Shown: positions 42,335 to 53,456, counted from the stretch's first letter. The stretch: DNA of 64,000 bases from Leishmania mexicana MHOM/GT/2001/U1103 (GCF_000234665.1 NC_018331.1:372001-436000); one strand, 5' to 3'. Numbers and translations are program-made. Notes: a model not told the origin generated them from the sequence alone.

Positions 42335-43712
42335 GACTTCACTGAAGAGGGTCAGAATACGGGTGCGTATCTGTGTGCTTCTACGTGTGGAAACCCGTAC
42401 AGTGCACCAATAATCAAGTGCCTCTGGCGTGCAGGCGTCTCTGCATGGCGTGCGAACGCCTTTGAGACGAAAGGGGCGCTGGGCAAGGAGGAAGGGATCC
42501 AAGGGTGTCCAGAGGGAACGCCACGTGTGCGGCACGCAGCGAAAACGCCAAAGAAAAGGCACAGAATGGCGGACAATGAAAGGGCAGCATGCAGGAAAAG
42601 AGCTGGCCGCCATCGGTGAGATGATGGAGAACGACGGAGAAGTGGCACACAAGGAGGGAGTCACATATAAGACCTAACGGCACTCGTCAGTCTCCACAGA
42701 CGCACCTGAGCACGGACAAAGCTGCAGGGCCATAAAGCCGGTATTAAAGACATCTGTGCATTCCTGCGATTGCCAGAGGTGGCACACACAGGGAATGTTT
42801 GCTGGCTTTTACATCAAGCGCCCATTTTCTCTGGGGGAAAGACACGCGCCTTTATTAGTAAGCCAGTATATCCCCCCCCTCCCTCCCTCCCTCCCTCCTC
42901 GCCCCCAATCCTGCGTCCGTGCGAGACGGTCCACACTCACTCCACTGGCCTGTGAGAGAGCAGTAGAGAGAGAGAGGGGGGAAGGCTTCACGTCATCTTG
43001 ACATCAGGGGCCTCGTGTGTGATCTGCTGCCAGTGTGTGCGCGTGTGCATAGCTTCAGTGTTTTTTTTTGTGTGCGTGAGTGGGTTCGTTCGTGTCGCCG
43101 AAAGCGGCCCACCACGAAGACGAGAGAAACAACGTACAACGAAGCGCCATGGCATGGCACGGTCTCCACAGAGGCGCAGCCCAGCCAACGCCAAACAACG
43201 CAGTTGCACAAGAAGAACCACAGACACGGAGAAGCAGCACGAACCCCTCGCCACGACATGAGAAGGGAGGGAGCAGTCAGAGCTACTTTTGGGGGCGGCC
43301 AACCAGTTCAGCGGTACAGGTACATGGAGCACACGTCTGCGTGTGCAAGAGACAAAGGCGAAAGGGCGCAAAACAAAATGCGAGGCAGTGAGCGACAGGG
43401 TCGAGAGTGTGGCAACACAGCAGCCGCAGCGTAGAGGGAAGATCGATACCGGGGGTAGTAAAGACCAACACGAAAATACATGAGAGAAGAGCGCGTGAGG
43501 TGAGGCGGGAGAAGCAGACAGCATGGCACCAACATGCGCGCGCATGTGCACACAAGCCAGCATCCATTCTTTGGTAGGCCAACGAGCGGACAAGAAACGA
43601 CGCAAAGCGGACAGCTGTAGTAGTGCGTTCGGTGAGCTGCTGAAGGAGCGCTGCTGACGCGCTTGGCGTCCTCCTCCAGCCGTCACTGCCTGTGCTGCCG
43701 ACCGCATTTCAC
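42335..43712. other. Intergenic region between SEC6 and the TatD gene
   Basis: 1.4 kb with no recognisable repeat family. Contains a CCCT-type pyrimidine run on the plus strand (42871-42905) and a T-run near 43059. A 242-codon minus-strand frame running from the SEC6 stop to 42988 is Cys/Phe/Ser-rich and is judged to be 3' UTR. The high-coordinate part is presumed SEC6 3' UTR. Confidence 0.55.
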
Positions 43713-46517
43713 TCACTTCAAAACATCAGCCAGAGAGGTGACCTCCACGGCGCCGGCGTTGGCTTTGGGATTTACCGCCGGCGTAAGTATCTTCGTCGCA
43801 GCAGCGTCGGCGTCCCGGCGAGCCTGGCGGGCAGTCCGCTTTGCGTTTTTCTCTTCCATCAACTTCTGCTGCCTCTCCGCGGCACGCTTCTTTTTGATGC
43901 TGCGGCCGAAGAAACCAGACGGCTTCTCGAGCTCCGCGAGGGAGCGGTCAACACTGCCGAGGAACGACGGTGGCTGACTCCAGCCCAGGGTGGGTTTATC
44001 CTTGCTGTCGCGCTTCTGGTAGGTGGTCCGCTCTGCCCAGACGGCCATGAGCCGCTCACGGGTCTCACGGTCGACTTCCTGACTGCGTGCCTCGAAGCAG
44101 AAGCGGATGACAAATGTCGGGCAGTCACCAAAGTCATCGAGGAGCTTGTCCTGCAGAAGATAGCCAAAGTCGACCGGTTTTTTCACGGAGAGCAGCTGCT
44201 TCATCAGCTCCAGCGCGCGCTGCCCGAGGTCGAGCAGCTGGCCTTGCCGGTCCGATAGATGCTCACGCCACATCCCGAGGGAGATGTCAATATCGCGCTG
44301 CACGCAGTCCACGAAGGTGAGCCAGCTATCCACGGTGTTCTTCTTTGGGTTTCGAATCAAGTCGGCTAGGAACTCGATGAGGGTGTTTATGTACTTCACG
44401 ATGTTGCGAATAAGCATCTGCCGCGTGAGCTTTCGAGAACGCTGGTCCTGCAGCATCGTCGCGAACTCCTCATCAATGTACTCCGCCTCTGTGTTGATGA
44501 TGAGCTGCACCGGGTTCGTTGCATCGGTGTACCACTCCTCTGTTCGAAATACCTTCTCCCATTCCTCCTCCACAAGCCGCTCCACCTGCGCAGTAATCTC
44601 ATCCAGGTAGTAGAACGCGTCTTCCAGCAGCGCATCCTGCAGCTTCCGGAAAGGCGTTGAGAATATGTCGCCCCCGTCGCCGTCGGCCCCAGCAGACGTG
44701 CCGTCGTCCTCGTCATCGCCGGCGCCGGGGTTGTCGTAGTCCCAGCATGACGCGAACTTGAGCTCAATCGTGTCGAGATTGTTTTCGATGGTAGTGCAGT
44801 CGTTGCAGAAGGCGTACAGGAAAAGCATGCGTCGCTGCTGCCACTCCTCGGCGGGCTGCGGGCTCGGGAGCGAGTTGTTCTCGTCCTCCCAGTAGTCGAA
44901 GTCGGTGCGCTGCTTGCACTCGTCGAGGTAGGCGTAGATCGCGTCGGCGCACGCCTTGCCAATTTTTCGCATGACAGTCACGTCAATAGCGGTGTTCATC
45001 CCCGCCAGAGACTGCTGCAAGACGCTAAACACGTCCACCGGCCCGGTCGTGATAGGGAGGCCAGAGGAGAGGATGGTGGGGCCTTTCAGGTCGTTACACA
45101 CCGTTATGGCACACGCGCGGCAGAGCCGCGTCAAGTGCGCCGACAAGCCGCCAACCGCCGCGGTCATGAAGGACGCCGACAGTTCATCGATCGCGGAGAA
45201 GTCGACGTACTGGGCGTAGCTGTTTGTCACCATCATCTCCTCATACCACTGAATGAAAAGCGACGCCTCGATGAGGCCGTTGGCCTCGAGCTCGGCGCTC
45301 GGGCTGGAGTAGCTCTGCATCACGTTCATCACCTCCGCATGGACGGCCTGCACGACGAGGCGGAAAAACGGGAGCTTCGTGGAGAGCGGGAACAACGTGA
45401 GCTCGAAGGCACCGAGCAGCGGCTCCACTTTCTTCATCTGCTCCAGATAGACAGATATCTGACGAAATGGATCCACCACATCCTGCATGATCTGCTCCTC
45501 CCACAGCTGCGCAACGCCCTTCGCCACGGCTGAGTAGATGGCCTCCTCGTTGATCTGCGACTCCGTCTCTACGCCGTCGCTACCAAAATTCAAGACAGGG
45601 TTCTCAATCTCGTCACCGCAGATGGCGATGCACTGGCGCAGGCACTCATACGGCTCTGGTGCTTCTTCGTCGCCCTTGTTCTCGCCGGCACCAGCGAAGC
45701 CCGTGCCACAGTGAGAGCCGTCGTCAGACGGACCATCCTCAAGTGCCCTCTGGATCGCAATCACCATTGCGTCCTCACGCAGGAACTTGTACACCTGATT
45801 CACGAACATGGATAGAATGACATCCAGCTTTTCAAAGTACGGCTCAAACACCGCCTGGAAGCTCCGGTAGCGCGCCCCAGCCTTTGTGATGACTGTGCGG
45901 CGGATCAGCTGCAAATTTCGCAGGCGACCGTACATGAATCGAAACGACTGCTGCTCCACCAGCATGTACAGATTCCCGTAGCGCACTTCCTTGAGCGCCT
46001 CCGACCACTTGATCACGGAGCTGACGTTGTCGCGCAGGCAGTGCAGCTGCCGCAGGTGCTTGTAGCTGAGCGTGTCGGCACCAAGACCCTGAATAAGGTC
46101 GCCCTGCTTGAGAAACAGTTCTCGCAACTCCTGCACCTTACCGTAGTTGCTCTTCACGATCTGCAGCGCGCGCTGTGCCTCCACGATTTGAGAGGAGGCG
46201 ATGGAGTTCATAGCGCGTCTGAGCTCACGCGACTCGTTCTGGCACGACCTCAGCAAGCGCGGCACCGTCACCTCAAGATCGGTGTTGAGCAGCAGCTCAG
46301 TGTTGATGCTATTGAGTACCTCCTGCTTCAGGTTCGCCTTCTCTGCCTCACTGATGTACGGCAGCAGCTCCTCGGCTGTGTAGAACTGCTCCTTGGTGAA
46401 GGCGGCTGCTGCCTTAGATGTTGGGCTACCCGTCGCACCACCACCAGTAAATCCGTTTCGAGCGCCGCTGACTACGTCAGTGGCGCGCTGCTGACCCTTC
46501 GTGATGGACCGCGACAT
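43713..46517 (-). CDS. SEC6: Exocyst complex component Sec6 (EXOC3)
   Basis: A 934-residue, almost wholly helical protein. The N-terminal part (to about 260) has the coiled-coil helices typical of exocyst subunits, including VEAQRALQIVKSNYGKVQEL and a run around VRYGNLYMLVEQQSFRFMY. The long C-terminal part (about 560-880) matches the Sec6 helical-bundle layout, with WEKVFRTEEWYTD, then a segment rich in Leu/Ile, then FGDCPTFVIRFCFEARSQEVDRE. The last ~60 residues are Lys/Arg/Ala-rich. Exocyst tethers secretory vesicles at the plasma membrane, in trypanosomatids at the flagellar pocket, and acts in both exo- and endocytosis. The start at 46517 is preferred to an in-frame Met at 46592 because a pyrimidine tract and AG lie between them. 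Identification is by overall pattern, so another exocyst-type tether is possible. Confidence 0.75.
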   Translation of the reverse strand: MSRSITKGQQRATDVVSGARNGFTGGGATGSPTSKAAAAFTKEQFYTAEELLPYISEAEKANLKQEVLNSINTELLLNTDLEVTVPRLLRSCQNESRELRRAMNSIASSQIVEAQRALQIVKSNYGKVQELRELFLKQGDLIQGLGADTLSYKHLRQLHCLRDNVSSVIKWSEALKEVRYGNLYMLVEQQSFRFMYGRLRNLQLIRRTVITKAGARYRSFQAVFEPYFEKLDVILSMFVNQVYKFLREDAMVIAIQRALEDGPSDDGSHCGTGFAGAGENKGDEEAPEPYECLRQCIAICGDEIENPVLNFGSDGVETESQINEEAIYSAVAKGVAQLWEEQIMQDVVDPFRQISVYLEQMKKVEPLLGAFELTLFPLSTKLPFFRLVVQAVHAEVMNVMQSYSSPSAELEANGLIEASLFIQWYEEMMVTNSYAQYVDFSAIDELSASFMTAAVGGLSAHLTRLCRACAITVCNDLKGPTILSSGLPITTGPVDVFSVLQQSLAGMNTAIDVTVMRKIGKACADAIYAYLDECKQRTDFDYWEDENNSLPSPQPAEEWQQRRMLFLYAFCNDCTTIENNLDTIELKFASCWDYDNPGAGDDEDDGTSAGADGDGGDIFSTPFRKLQDALLEDAFYYLDEITAQVERLVEEEWEKVFRTEEWYTDATNPVQLIINTEAEYIDEEFATMLQDQRSRKLTRQMLIRNIVKYINTLIEFLADLIRNPKKNTVDSWLTFVDCVQRDIDISLGMWREHLSDRQGQLLDLGQRALELMKQLLSVKKPVDFGYLLQDKLLDDFGDCPTFVIRFCFEARSQEVDRETRERLMAVWAERTTYQKRDSKDKPTLGWSQPPSFLGSVDRSLAELEKPSGFFGRSIKKKRAAERQQKLMEEKNAKRTARQARRDADAAATKILTPAVNPKANAGAVEVTSLADVLK

Positions 46518-46546
46518 CAGGCCGCCGCGCCAGTGCTGATGATCCT

Positions 46547-46574
46547 CTAGCAGGCAACAGAAAAAAAAGAAGGG
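46547..46574 (-). promoter_or_regulatory. Predicted trans-splice acceptor of SEC6
   Basis: On the minus strand, CCCTTCTTTTTTTTCTGTTGCCTG is followed by CTAG, with the AG at 46547-46548, 30 bases before the ATG at 46517. It excludes the more distal in-frame ATG at 46592. Confidence 0.5.
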
Positions 46575-46747
46575 ATGACAGGAGTGAGACACTGCACTCT
46601 TTCACCGTATGAGAGACGACATGGAAGCAGTCACCACAGCAGAAGACGACCCCACCAGCACCAACACCACCCCTCTCCCAAAGCAGACAACTGAAGATTC
46701 AAAACGGCAGCGACGGCGTCAGCTTCTCCGGCCACAGTCTCCTTTCC

Positions 46748-46796
46748 GTGTGTGTCTGTCTGTGTGTCTGTGTGTGTGTCTGTCTGTGTATCCTTC
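46748..46796. repeat. TGTGTCTG-type imperfect tandem repeat
   Basis: Alternating TGTGTCTG and TGTCTGTG blocks over about 50 bases, 230 bases upstream of the SEC6 start. Confidence 0.7.
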
Positions 46797-47526
46797 TGTT
46801 CGTTGCGTGTTTGGGCTCGCGTGGTGCGAGAGAGAATACAGAATGGCCACGAGAGGAAGCAGCGGTGAACAAGGTGGAGGGGGGAGGAGAAGGGGAAGAG
46901 GAAGGGGGAGGGCATGGGAATATGCGTGCACGCCTCTTCAGGCACGTGCGCTCCCCCCCCTCCCCTTCAAGTAGCTGCCAGGCCGAGAGAGATCCGTCAC
47001 CAAGCCGCTAGCAGCGCAAGGAGGCTCGCTGAAAGGGCCACTGGCCGGCAAACAGCAAGAAAGCGGTGGTTTTACAGAAGTAGCAACGCCGATGTGTCCA
47101 AGAGGTCTGTGCAGGGTGGCCAAATCGTGCAGGTATCCCCTTCTCTTGTCGTCGTTGTTTTGTTTTATACGCTGTACCCTGCGATGCTTGGCGGCGAACG
47201 CACGATAAAGGAGGAGAGTGTGTGAGATACGTGCGCGTCTTGCTGCATGGACCCCTCGTCGCTGACGTGAGCGATGTCTTCTTGTCTGGACAGTGCAAGA
47301 TGTGCCCCATGCGACAACGGACTAGCGAGACAACTAAAGAGGAAGAACACGAAGTATCTTCGGTTGGATATACCTCTGAAGGGGAGGAGGGGCGCCGAGG
47401 GGGGAGGCAGTGACCACGGCAGGCGCAGACGTCGTCCGAGTCAAACAACTAGCAGCGTCATTCTACCACCCTCCCCCTCCTCTGTTGCTCTGATGCATTG
47501 TTATCATCGGCTCCGTTACAGTCCGT

Positions 47527-48147
47527 CTACTTCCCGAGGGCCTCCTTGCGCTTCATATAAGCCTCGATGAGTGCGTTGGCGCGGTCGTCAAGGGTCTGCT
47601 CTGTGTGGTGGGCGCGTGCCTCGACCGCCTCAGGCAGCGTCGGCACCAGCTCGTACTTCACTTGCGTTAGCCGCTCTGCCTCACGCAGGTAGTCTGGCAC
47701 AATGTGATCCGTCTGCTCGTCCATCCGCTTGGCCTCTTCGATCTCATGATTCAGCTGCGCCACGACGCCGCCAAGCAGCACGCTCGAGTGGGCGGCGAGG
47801 CACGCCTTGCCGCCAAAGTAGCCGCCAAAGACGGCGATCCAGCCGCTGTATGACCTAAAAAAGGCCCAGCGGTTGCCCAGCGCCAAACAGGCCGCCATGG
47901 TCGCCATCATGTTACCGCCAAAGTACCCGTAGAACCAGTAGTTGCTGTTCACAACAGCGCTGTACTTGTCCATGGACTTGGTCATGCGTGCCCGACTGTC
48001 TTCTAGAAACACCTTTGCTGTGACAAGCGCCTGCTCGTACCTCTCCGCCTGCGTGAGCGGCTTGTTCTTCGTCTTGTCGTTGGCCGCCATGCCGCTGGGG
48101 CCTCCGCCGAGGGAGAACAGCGAGCCCTGCTTCCCTTGTGAGAACAT
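47527..48147 (-). CDS. Small glycine-rich membrane protein, function unknown
   Basis: A 206-residue protein from the start MFSQGKQG. An upstream in-frame Met (48324) is rejected because its extra 59 residues are Cys/Ser/Pro-rich UTR-like sequence. A start at 48090 (MAANDKTK, 187 residues) is also possible, since the nearest AG after the pyrimidine tract at 48160-48185 lies just inside the longer form. After a charged helix (QAERYEQALVTAKVFLEDSRARM) come two short hydrophobic segments, GGNMMATMAACLAL and YSGWIAVFGGYFGGKACLAA, each with glycine spacing that suits tightly packed helices. The C-terminal ~75 residues are a charged amphipathic helix. This layout is common among small subunits of mitochondrial inner-membrane complexes, but I see no family signature and assign no function. 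Confidence 0.75.
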   Translation of the reverse strand: MFSQGKQGSLFSLGGGPSGMAANDKTKNKPLTQAERYEQALVTAKVFLEDSRARMTKSMDKYSAVVNSNYWFYGYFGGNMMATMAACLALGNRWAFFRSYSGWIAVFGGYFGGKACLAAHSSVLLGGVVAQLNHEIEEAKRMDEQTDHIVPDYLREAERLTQVKYELVPTLPEAVEARAHHTEQTLDDRANALIEAYMKRKEALGK

Positions 48148-49188
48148 TGGTGGTAACACAGGGGGGGAGAGAGGGCAACAGACAGAAGGCCCACAGGTCG
48201 TTCGACACAACGAGAACAGAGGTGAACCGCAAGCGAGAGCGCGCGCACGGGCGGGGATTCTTTGTTCGCTTGTCTTGTAAGGAGAGGGGGTAGAAGAGTA
48301 GGCGAATGTCACGCTGTGGGACAAGGGACACGACGGAAGAACCGAATGTGAGGAGAGGGGGGAACAGGCCCTTGCCTTAGAGTTTTATAAGAGTCTTTTC
48401 GAGCCAAGAAGAGCAAAAACGCCAGAAGCAGCAGCAGCGAAAGGTCGGACACGGGCCCGCTGGTGCGAGTGTACCTATGGGTGGCTCTATGCGAGCTTGC
48501 GTAGGTGCCCCTCATGGGAGGGGCCCACGAAGGCAAAGAGAGTCAGGAGAAGTATCACCATGAATGAGAAAAGAGCGCGGAATCCATGTGCTTGTCAGTG
48601 AAACATCTACTGCAGTCTTCCCACCCACTCCCCCCCCGCCCTCCACACACTCGCTTGCCTTGCGGGAGAGGGCAAGAGCAACGGTCAGCTAGGGAAAGTG
48701 GCGGCCGCCGCGATACACATACGCACAGAGAGGTGCTTCGCACCTACAAGCGACTCCGCCGAAACACGAGGCAAAAGTCACGTACACGTTGCGTGATTGC
48801 CACCATTGTCCGTCTCCCCCTCCGTCCTTCCTCTCCTCTCCCCCGCCCCGCTCCCTCCGTCAGCGGATAGGCATTTGCTTACTTCTCATGTTAGACTTAC
48901 TGTGAGATACACCGGAGGGGTCCTTTTCGGCGGAGATGACACAAGAGCCGTCAACGCCAAGACACACAAGAGGCGCAGCGAGTGGCGTCCGCACCAAAGT
49001 CGATCACGGCTCCGTGATTGGGTCTGCCATTGCCGACCCTCCAAGACACGCCCGGCAGGCCTAGAAATTCGCTCCCACCCCCGCCCCGCCTTCAAGCACG
49101 CAGCTCCGCGAATCAGGGAAATATGGCGAGGGACCTCCTGCACTACCCCCACGCACATAAAGGCAGATGCTTCAATGCACAAGATGAC
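48148..49188. other. Intergenic region downstream of the 921-residue protein gene
   Basis: About 1 kb without a recognisable gene or repeat. A purine tract at 48160-48185 is the likely polypyrimidine tract (minus strand) of the small membrane-protein gene. The rest is presumed 3' UTR. Confidence 0.55.
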
Positions 49189-51954
49189 TCACGGTGAGAC
49201 AGGCGGGTCCGCAGGCACTGGGCGGCACTTCAACTCCAACAAAGGCGTGTAAGGGACCTGTGGATGGTCGGGGGTGTAGAACCCAAGCCCACGCAGGTCG
49301 CTGTTCAGCGCACCTTGGCTGAACCCAGGCGCTAGGTTGCGCGCCGTGACATGGTACTTGTCAAACAACGCCTTGTCTCGCCGGTACACAAAGCGGGCAC
49401 GGATTGGGTTAACATTGTAGAGCGTTTGCGGGGGATCTCGCACGGGGCGCTGCACAACGGGATGGTGCGTGACAGCGCGCAGCTCCTTGCTTCGCAGCGA
49501 TTGTAGGAGCGGCGTCGACTTGTTGTACAGGTCGCCTGTCGATGTGAGAGGGCTGTGTTCGCCTTTCAGTGTGTGTTGGGGGTTTCGTGCTCTGCTGCGG
49601 CTACTCATGATCGTGTGCACCTTCACAAGGGGCACGTCTCGCGCCAAGTAGGCGGCCAGAGTCCACAGCATGAGGTCCTCATCGCAATATGTACCGGCGT
49701 CGTGCAGGTACAGCTCGTCAGTGACTGGCATGAGTATGGCTCGGCCTGCCTCCAGCTCATAAGCGACAATATCCAGCGCACGGTCAGCCGTCGCGCGGCG
49801 CTTCTCCGTCGCTCCGTACTGGGCGGCCGCTTGCAGAGCCCGCAGACAGCTGGCTGTGACTATCAGTGCATCCTTGCCGCTACGCAGGCGCCGGGCGATG
49901 GCGACGAGGGCGTCAACGCACTTTGAAACGCCGCTGGAGTGTAGTATGAAGACGTTCTCCACGGCTGCTATGTGGTCTAGATTCGACACCAAGGTTCGCA
50001 CTGGGTGGACACGACGACCCTTGCAGAGAACAATGTACGGCTCAGGATGAGAGCTGAGATGGGCAAGCACGGCAGCAGTGTCAGGAAGATCGCCTGCGGA
50101 CGCAGTAAGCGGAAAGAACGGCGCCTCGGCGCGCTGCTCGGCGAGCCGCTCTGCCACATCCGCCATGTGCGGCACCGCCCTCAGCGTCATCACGTCGAAC
50201 TGCTCTCTCTGCGCAAACGACAGCGCTGCCGACTTGGACGTCAAACTCTGCAGCAGCTCTGTACCGCTCTCGACGAGGGCCTGGTGCAGCCCCGCATCAC
50301 CATCGTCGCGCGCCTTCGCCAAGCTCGCCGCGAGAAGCCGCAAGGCGGCTGCCTTGACCGTCGCCCGCTTGTCGCGCGAGACAGCCGAGAAGAAATCTGG
50401 CCCGCGCGTCTGTGTGAGAGACGGCGCCAACATCAGCGGCGGGGTGTCGTCGCGCTCGCAAAACAGCGTCGGCAACGTCAATGTGGACGATGCCGTGTCA
50501 TGAGCCCTGAGCTGCCCACCAAGTAGCGCATCCAGCACGGCGTCGCGCTGCATGTCCATCACCTGCAACAACATGTACAAACGCTCAAGTCGCGCCGCCT
50601 GCTCATACTCAGAGAGCACAAAACCCACCGTAGACCAGCGCATCCACAGCTCATGCAGCAGTGCATGCAAGACAGGTGACGATGCCTTGCCATCGGGCAT
50701 GACGCCTGAGAATCCCGCCATGACATCAAGGATGTCGTCTTCCGACCATCCCTCGGTGAAACAAAATGTTGCGTGCTGCGGTAGGGGAGGGCGCGCCAGG
50801 CTGCCCTGTTGCTCATCGACGACGGCCCTACCCGTCACGTTGTGCACATTGGTGACCATGTCCTCGAGGAAGTCGAGCAGCACGCGGCCCGTAGTCACGT
50901 GAGCAGACATCCGATTCACGCCGCGTGGGTGCGTGTAGTCGGCGCGATTCTGCGGGGCGTTGGGATTCAGCGTGTACCACTTATTCGGCTCCATGATCTT
51001 TACCAGTGCCAGAAAGTGGAGCACCTGCGCAAGCAACGCAGGCGACTCCGCCAGGCGGTGCGGCTGCTCCTCAACAAACACCACCGTCATCGCGTCCACC
51101 AACTGGACAAACGCCTTCGTCAGCTCGCTCGACACGGTGTAGCTGCGACCGTACTTGAGCACCTTGGCGGCAATGAACTGAAGCCCATTACCGTCCCACT
51201 CGAAGAGAGAGCTCAGTTCGTAGAGGACGCGCGTGAGTTCGTCGTTGCTGCGGCGCTGCAACGTCGCGGCAAAGTCGAGCACTGTCGCCATCCTCGCCTC
51301 GCGCTGTGGGCGGTTCCAAAACTGTGCAAGAAGGTCGTCCACGCTTCGATCGCACTCTAGCACATCGAGCAGCGGAAAGTGCCGGTGAACATGATAGCCG
51401 ACCAGGTCCTCATCCTGCGCATCCGGCGGACGTGACAACGCTTCTGCATCCTCTGGCGACGCCCCTGCCACTGAGGTGGTAGCGAGACCAACGGATGTCG
51501 TCGTGGTTTCGCCGCTCAGTTCTGCCCACAGGGAAGACGCCGCTTCGGAGTTGTCGCCGTCGTTATCCTGAAGATGCGTAGACGCGCTTCCTCGCGGTGG
51601 ACCCTGCGCTGCCTTGGCCATGCGCGCTCGAGCCTCTTCGATGTCCGGCACGTTGCGCAAACGTACCGGTCCAAAGCCCATCGAGGCGTCGTGCTTCGGC
51701 AGCGGAAAGGGAATGAAGTCGGAGCTGACCTCCTTAGGGTACATACTCGAGGGTAGCGTGCGGTACGACACACGCGGCAGCGCCGACGCGGCCGTCGAAG
51801 AGCTCGCGGTTGTCGATCCCGTCAACTCCGGGGACGGAGGCGGTGGTGTTGGTGCAGCTTTGTCAAAGCGCATGCGCCACACTTGGCTGACGCGCAGCAC
51901 CCCTGCCACGACGCGACGGTTGCCAAAGTCTGATCGACGAGTCCGCAGCGGCAT
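49189..51954 (-). CDS. Large protein of unknown function, possibly mitochondrial
   Basis: A 921-residue protein with a basic N-terminus (MPLRTRRSDFGNRRVVAGVLRV) that could be a mitochondrial targeting signal, followed by a Ser/Thr/Pro-rich linker. The middle (about 230-600) is built of Leu/Ala-rich helices. A region near 640-800 has alternating strands and helices: YIVLCKGRRVHPVRTL, NVFILHSSG, KDALIVTASCLRAL, RAILMPVTDELYLHDAG and YCDEDLMLWTLAAYL. This weakly recalls a PIN/NYN-type nuclease fold, but no clear set of acidic residues can be assigned. The tail is rich in Pro, Arg and Tyr. I do not recognise the family. A candidate splice acceptor (pyrimidine tract 52109-52135, AG 52090) fits the start at 51954 with a 5' UTR of about 135 nt. 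Confidence 0.8.
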   Translation of the reverse strand: MPLRTRRSDFGNRRVVAGVLRVSQVWRMRFDKAAPTPPPPSPELTGSTTASSSTAASALPRVSYRTLPSSMYPKEVSSDFIPFPLPKHDASMGFGPVRLRNVPDIEEARARMAKAAQGPPRGSASTHLQDNDGDNSEAASSLWAELSGETTTTSVGLATTSVAGASPEDAEALSRPPDAQDEDLVGYHVHRHFPLLDVLECDRSVDDLLAQFWNRPQREARMATVLDFAATLQRRSNDELTRVLYELSSLFEWDGNGLQFIAAKVLKYGRSYTVSSELTKAFVQLVDAMTVVFVEEQPHRLAESPALLAQVLHFLALVKIMEPNKWYTLNPNAPQNRADYTHPRGVNRMSAHVTTGRVLLDFLEDMVTNVHNVTGRAVVDEQQGSLARPPLPQHATFCFTEGWSEDDILDVMAGFSGVMPDGKASSPVLHALLHELWMRWSTVGFVLSEYEQAARLERLYMLLQVMDMQRDAVLDALLGGQLRAHDTASSTLTLPTLFCERDDTPPLMLAPSLTQTRGPDFFSAVSRDKRATVKAAALRLLAASLAKARDDGDAGLHQALVESGTELLQSLTSKSAALSFAQREQFDVMTLRAVPHMADVAERLAEQRAEAPFFPLTASAGDLPDTAAVLAHLSSHPEPYIVLCKGRRVHPVRTLVSNLDHIAAVENVFILHSSGVSKCVDALVAIARRLRSGKDALIVTASCLRALQAAAQYGATEKRRATADRALDIVAYELEAGRAILMPVTDELYLHDAGTYCDEDLMLWTLAAYLARDVPLVKVHTIMSSRSRARNPQHTLKGEHSPLTSTGDLYNKSTPLLQSLRSKELRAVTHHPVVQRPVRDPPQTLYNVNPIRARFVYRRDKALFDKYHVTARNLAPGFSQGALNSDLRGLGFYTPDHPQVPYTPLLELKCRPVPADPPVSP

Positions 51955-53456
51955 TCGCGTATCGAGAACAGAAGGAGGGAGGGGGTGTGGCGCAACAGCT
52001 GCAAAGCAGTCGTGTCGTGTAAATTTTATATATATGGCGGAAGCAGACAGGGCGAGAAGGAACGAGTAGATACGGGGGACGTGGGATAGCTTGTCCAGGA
52101 ACCAACCGCGAACAAAAAAAAACAGAAAGAGAGATCTGTTCCGTTCTGTGCACAGAGGATCACCTTTCTTGTCTTGCTCGCTGCCGAGATTGTCCCCACG
52201 CTAGCGTTTCCCTGCACTCGTCACGGCACATTCTGTGCAGTGGTGGCGCATCCTCTTATCATACGGCGCTCATCTCTGCAATTTGATGCGTGAGTGCGCT
52301 ATGGGGAGGGAGGGGGGGGTACTGTGCAACGCTTCCGAGAATAAAAAAAGAAGAGAGGCGGAGAGAGCGCGGACGCGAACGTGAAGCAGAATTACTGCAG
52401 AAGCCCTTCTACACTTACCTTCCCCCCCCCTCCCAGCACCTCATCGGTCCCACTGCACATGCGCTAAAGAGCGGGCAAGGTGTTGTACAGCACACAAAAA
52501 AAAGAAAAGATGCGTCCTTCGCTGCCTCCAGGACCACGCTACAGCCCTCACAACGGCAGCCAGCTCCATTGCGTCGATTTTTTCGCTTCGAGCGTCCGTT
52601 TGGGAGCTTTCCTGCTGCGTGTCCTCTGCATTCCGTTTGCTTTCGTGTACCTCTCCAAGAGGCGGACAGGCAAAGAGAAACGCGAGCGGGCAGAGCGGGA
52701 AACGGGGAGGAGGGGGGCGATCGCCTCCTCCCCTCCACCCTCCTCCTCCCAAATACACACACGCACACAATCTGCTTTTACAACGGACGCGCCTCCTCCA
52801 CACAAACATACAAAACACCTTGTAAGCGTTGACGAAGAGCTGCAACAAGAGGAGGCACCGTACATCACCTGCAAGCGAGTGGGCGAAAGGGGAGGAGAAG
52901 CGCCTGGCACTCGAGGATGTAAAGAGTACACTGGGGAGCGCGAAAGAGACATGGGATTGGAGAAGGTGATGTCACCGATGCGAAGCCGGCGTGCGTGTCG
53001 ACCACCAATGAGAGAGCGACATGGGTGACGCACGTGTGAGTGCGCGTATGCGTCGTTGCGGTGCTTCCATAATTGCCCTTGATGGAGAGCAGGAGACAAC
53101 TCGAGAACAAAAGGGTGGCGCGGCGACGAGGCGGGTGATGAACAAATGAATCGCGTCCGCAACAGTGCCGCTCTGTACCTGCACACGTACACGGAGGCCA
53201 GAGACATGCCGCATTAAAAAAAAAGGGTTGAAGAAAACGCGCGCGTCGAGAGATTGGCACAAAGGAATGTCGGCGTCAAGCCGAATGCGAAACGGCGATG
53301 CTGTGGCAAGCCAACTTCATGAGCCGACGATGAAGGTCCTTTCCCCTTTCGCCCATTCCCTGTGTGTGTGTATGCGATGCTCAAGCAGACGCGCATCATC
53401 CCCGTCTGTTGCGCCCCACACCCACAGCCCGTGAGCCGCCCGCTTCCCTCGCTCTA
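51955..53456. other. Intergenic region downstream of the two-span coiled-coil protein gene
   Basis: 1.5 kb without a recognisable gene. Purine-rich on the plus strand in several blocks, with C-runs near 52421 and CA tracts near 52755. No match to the SIDER-like copies or the large inverted repeat was noticed. Confidence 0.55.
52090..52135 (-). promoter_or_regulatory. Predicted trans-splice acceptor of the 921-residue protein gene
   Basis: On the minus strand, a tract of CTCTCTTTCTGTTTTTTTTTG (52109-52135) is followed by the first AG at 52090-52091. Confidence 0.45.

Larger units (their letters stand above)
46518..47526. other. Intergenic region between the glycine-rich membrane protein gene and SEC6
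   Basis: 1 kb with a TGTGTCTG-type tandem tract at 46748-46796 and G-rich runs near 46876-46912. No gene recognised. The low end holds the SEC6 splice signal. Confidence 0.55.

Noticed and set aside
42988..43716. 242-codon minus-strand frame overlapping the SEC6 stop by four bases
   Set aside because: Overlaps SEC6 and is Cys/Phe/Ser-rich UTR-like; no room for a splice acceptor.
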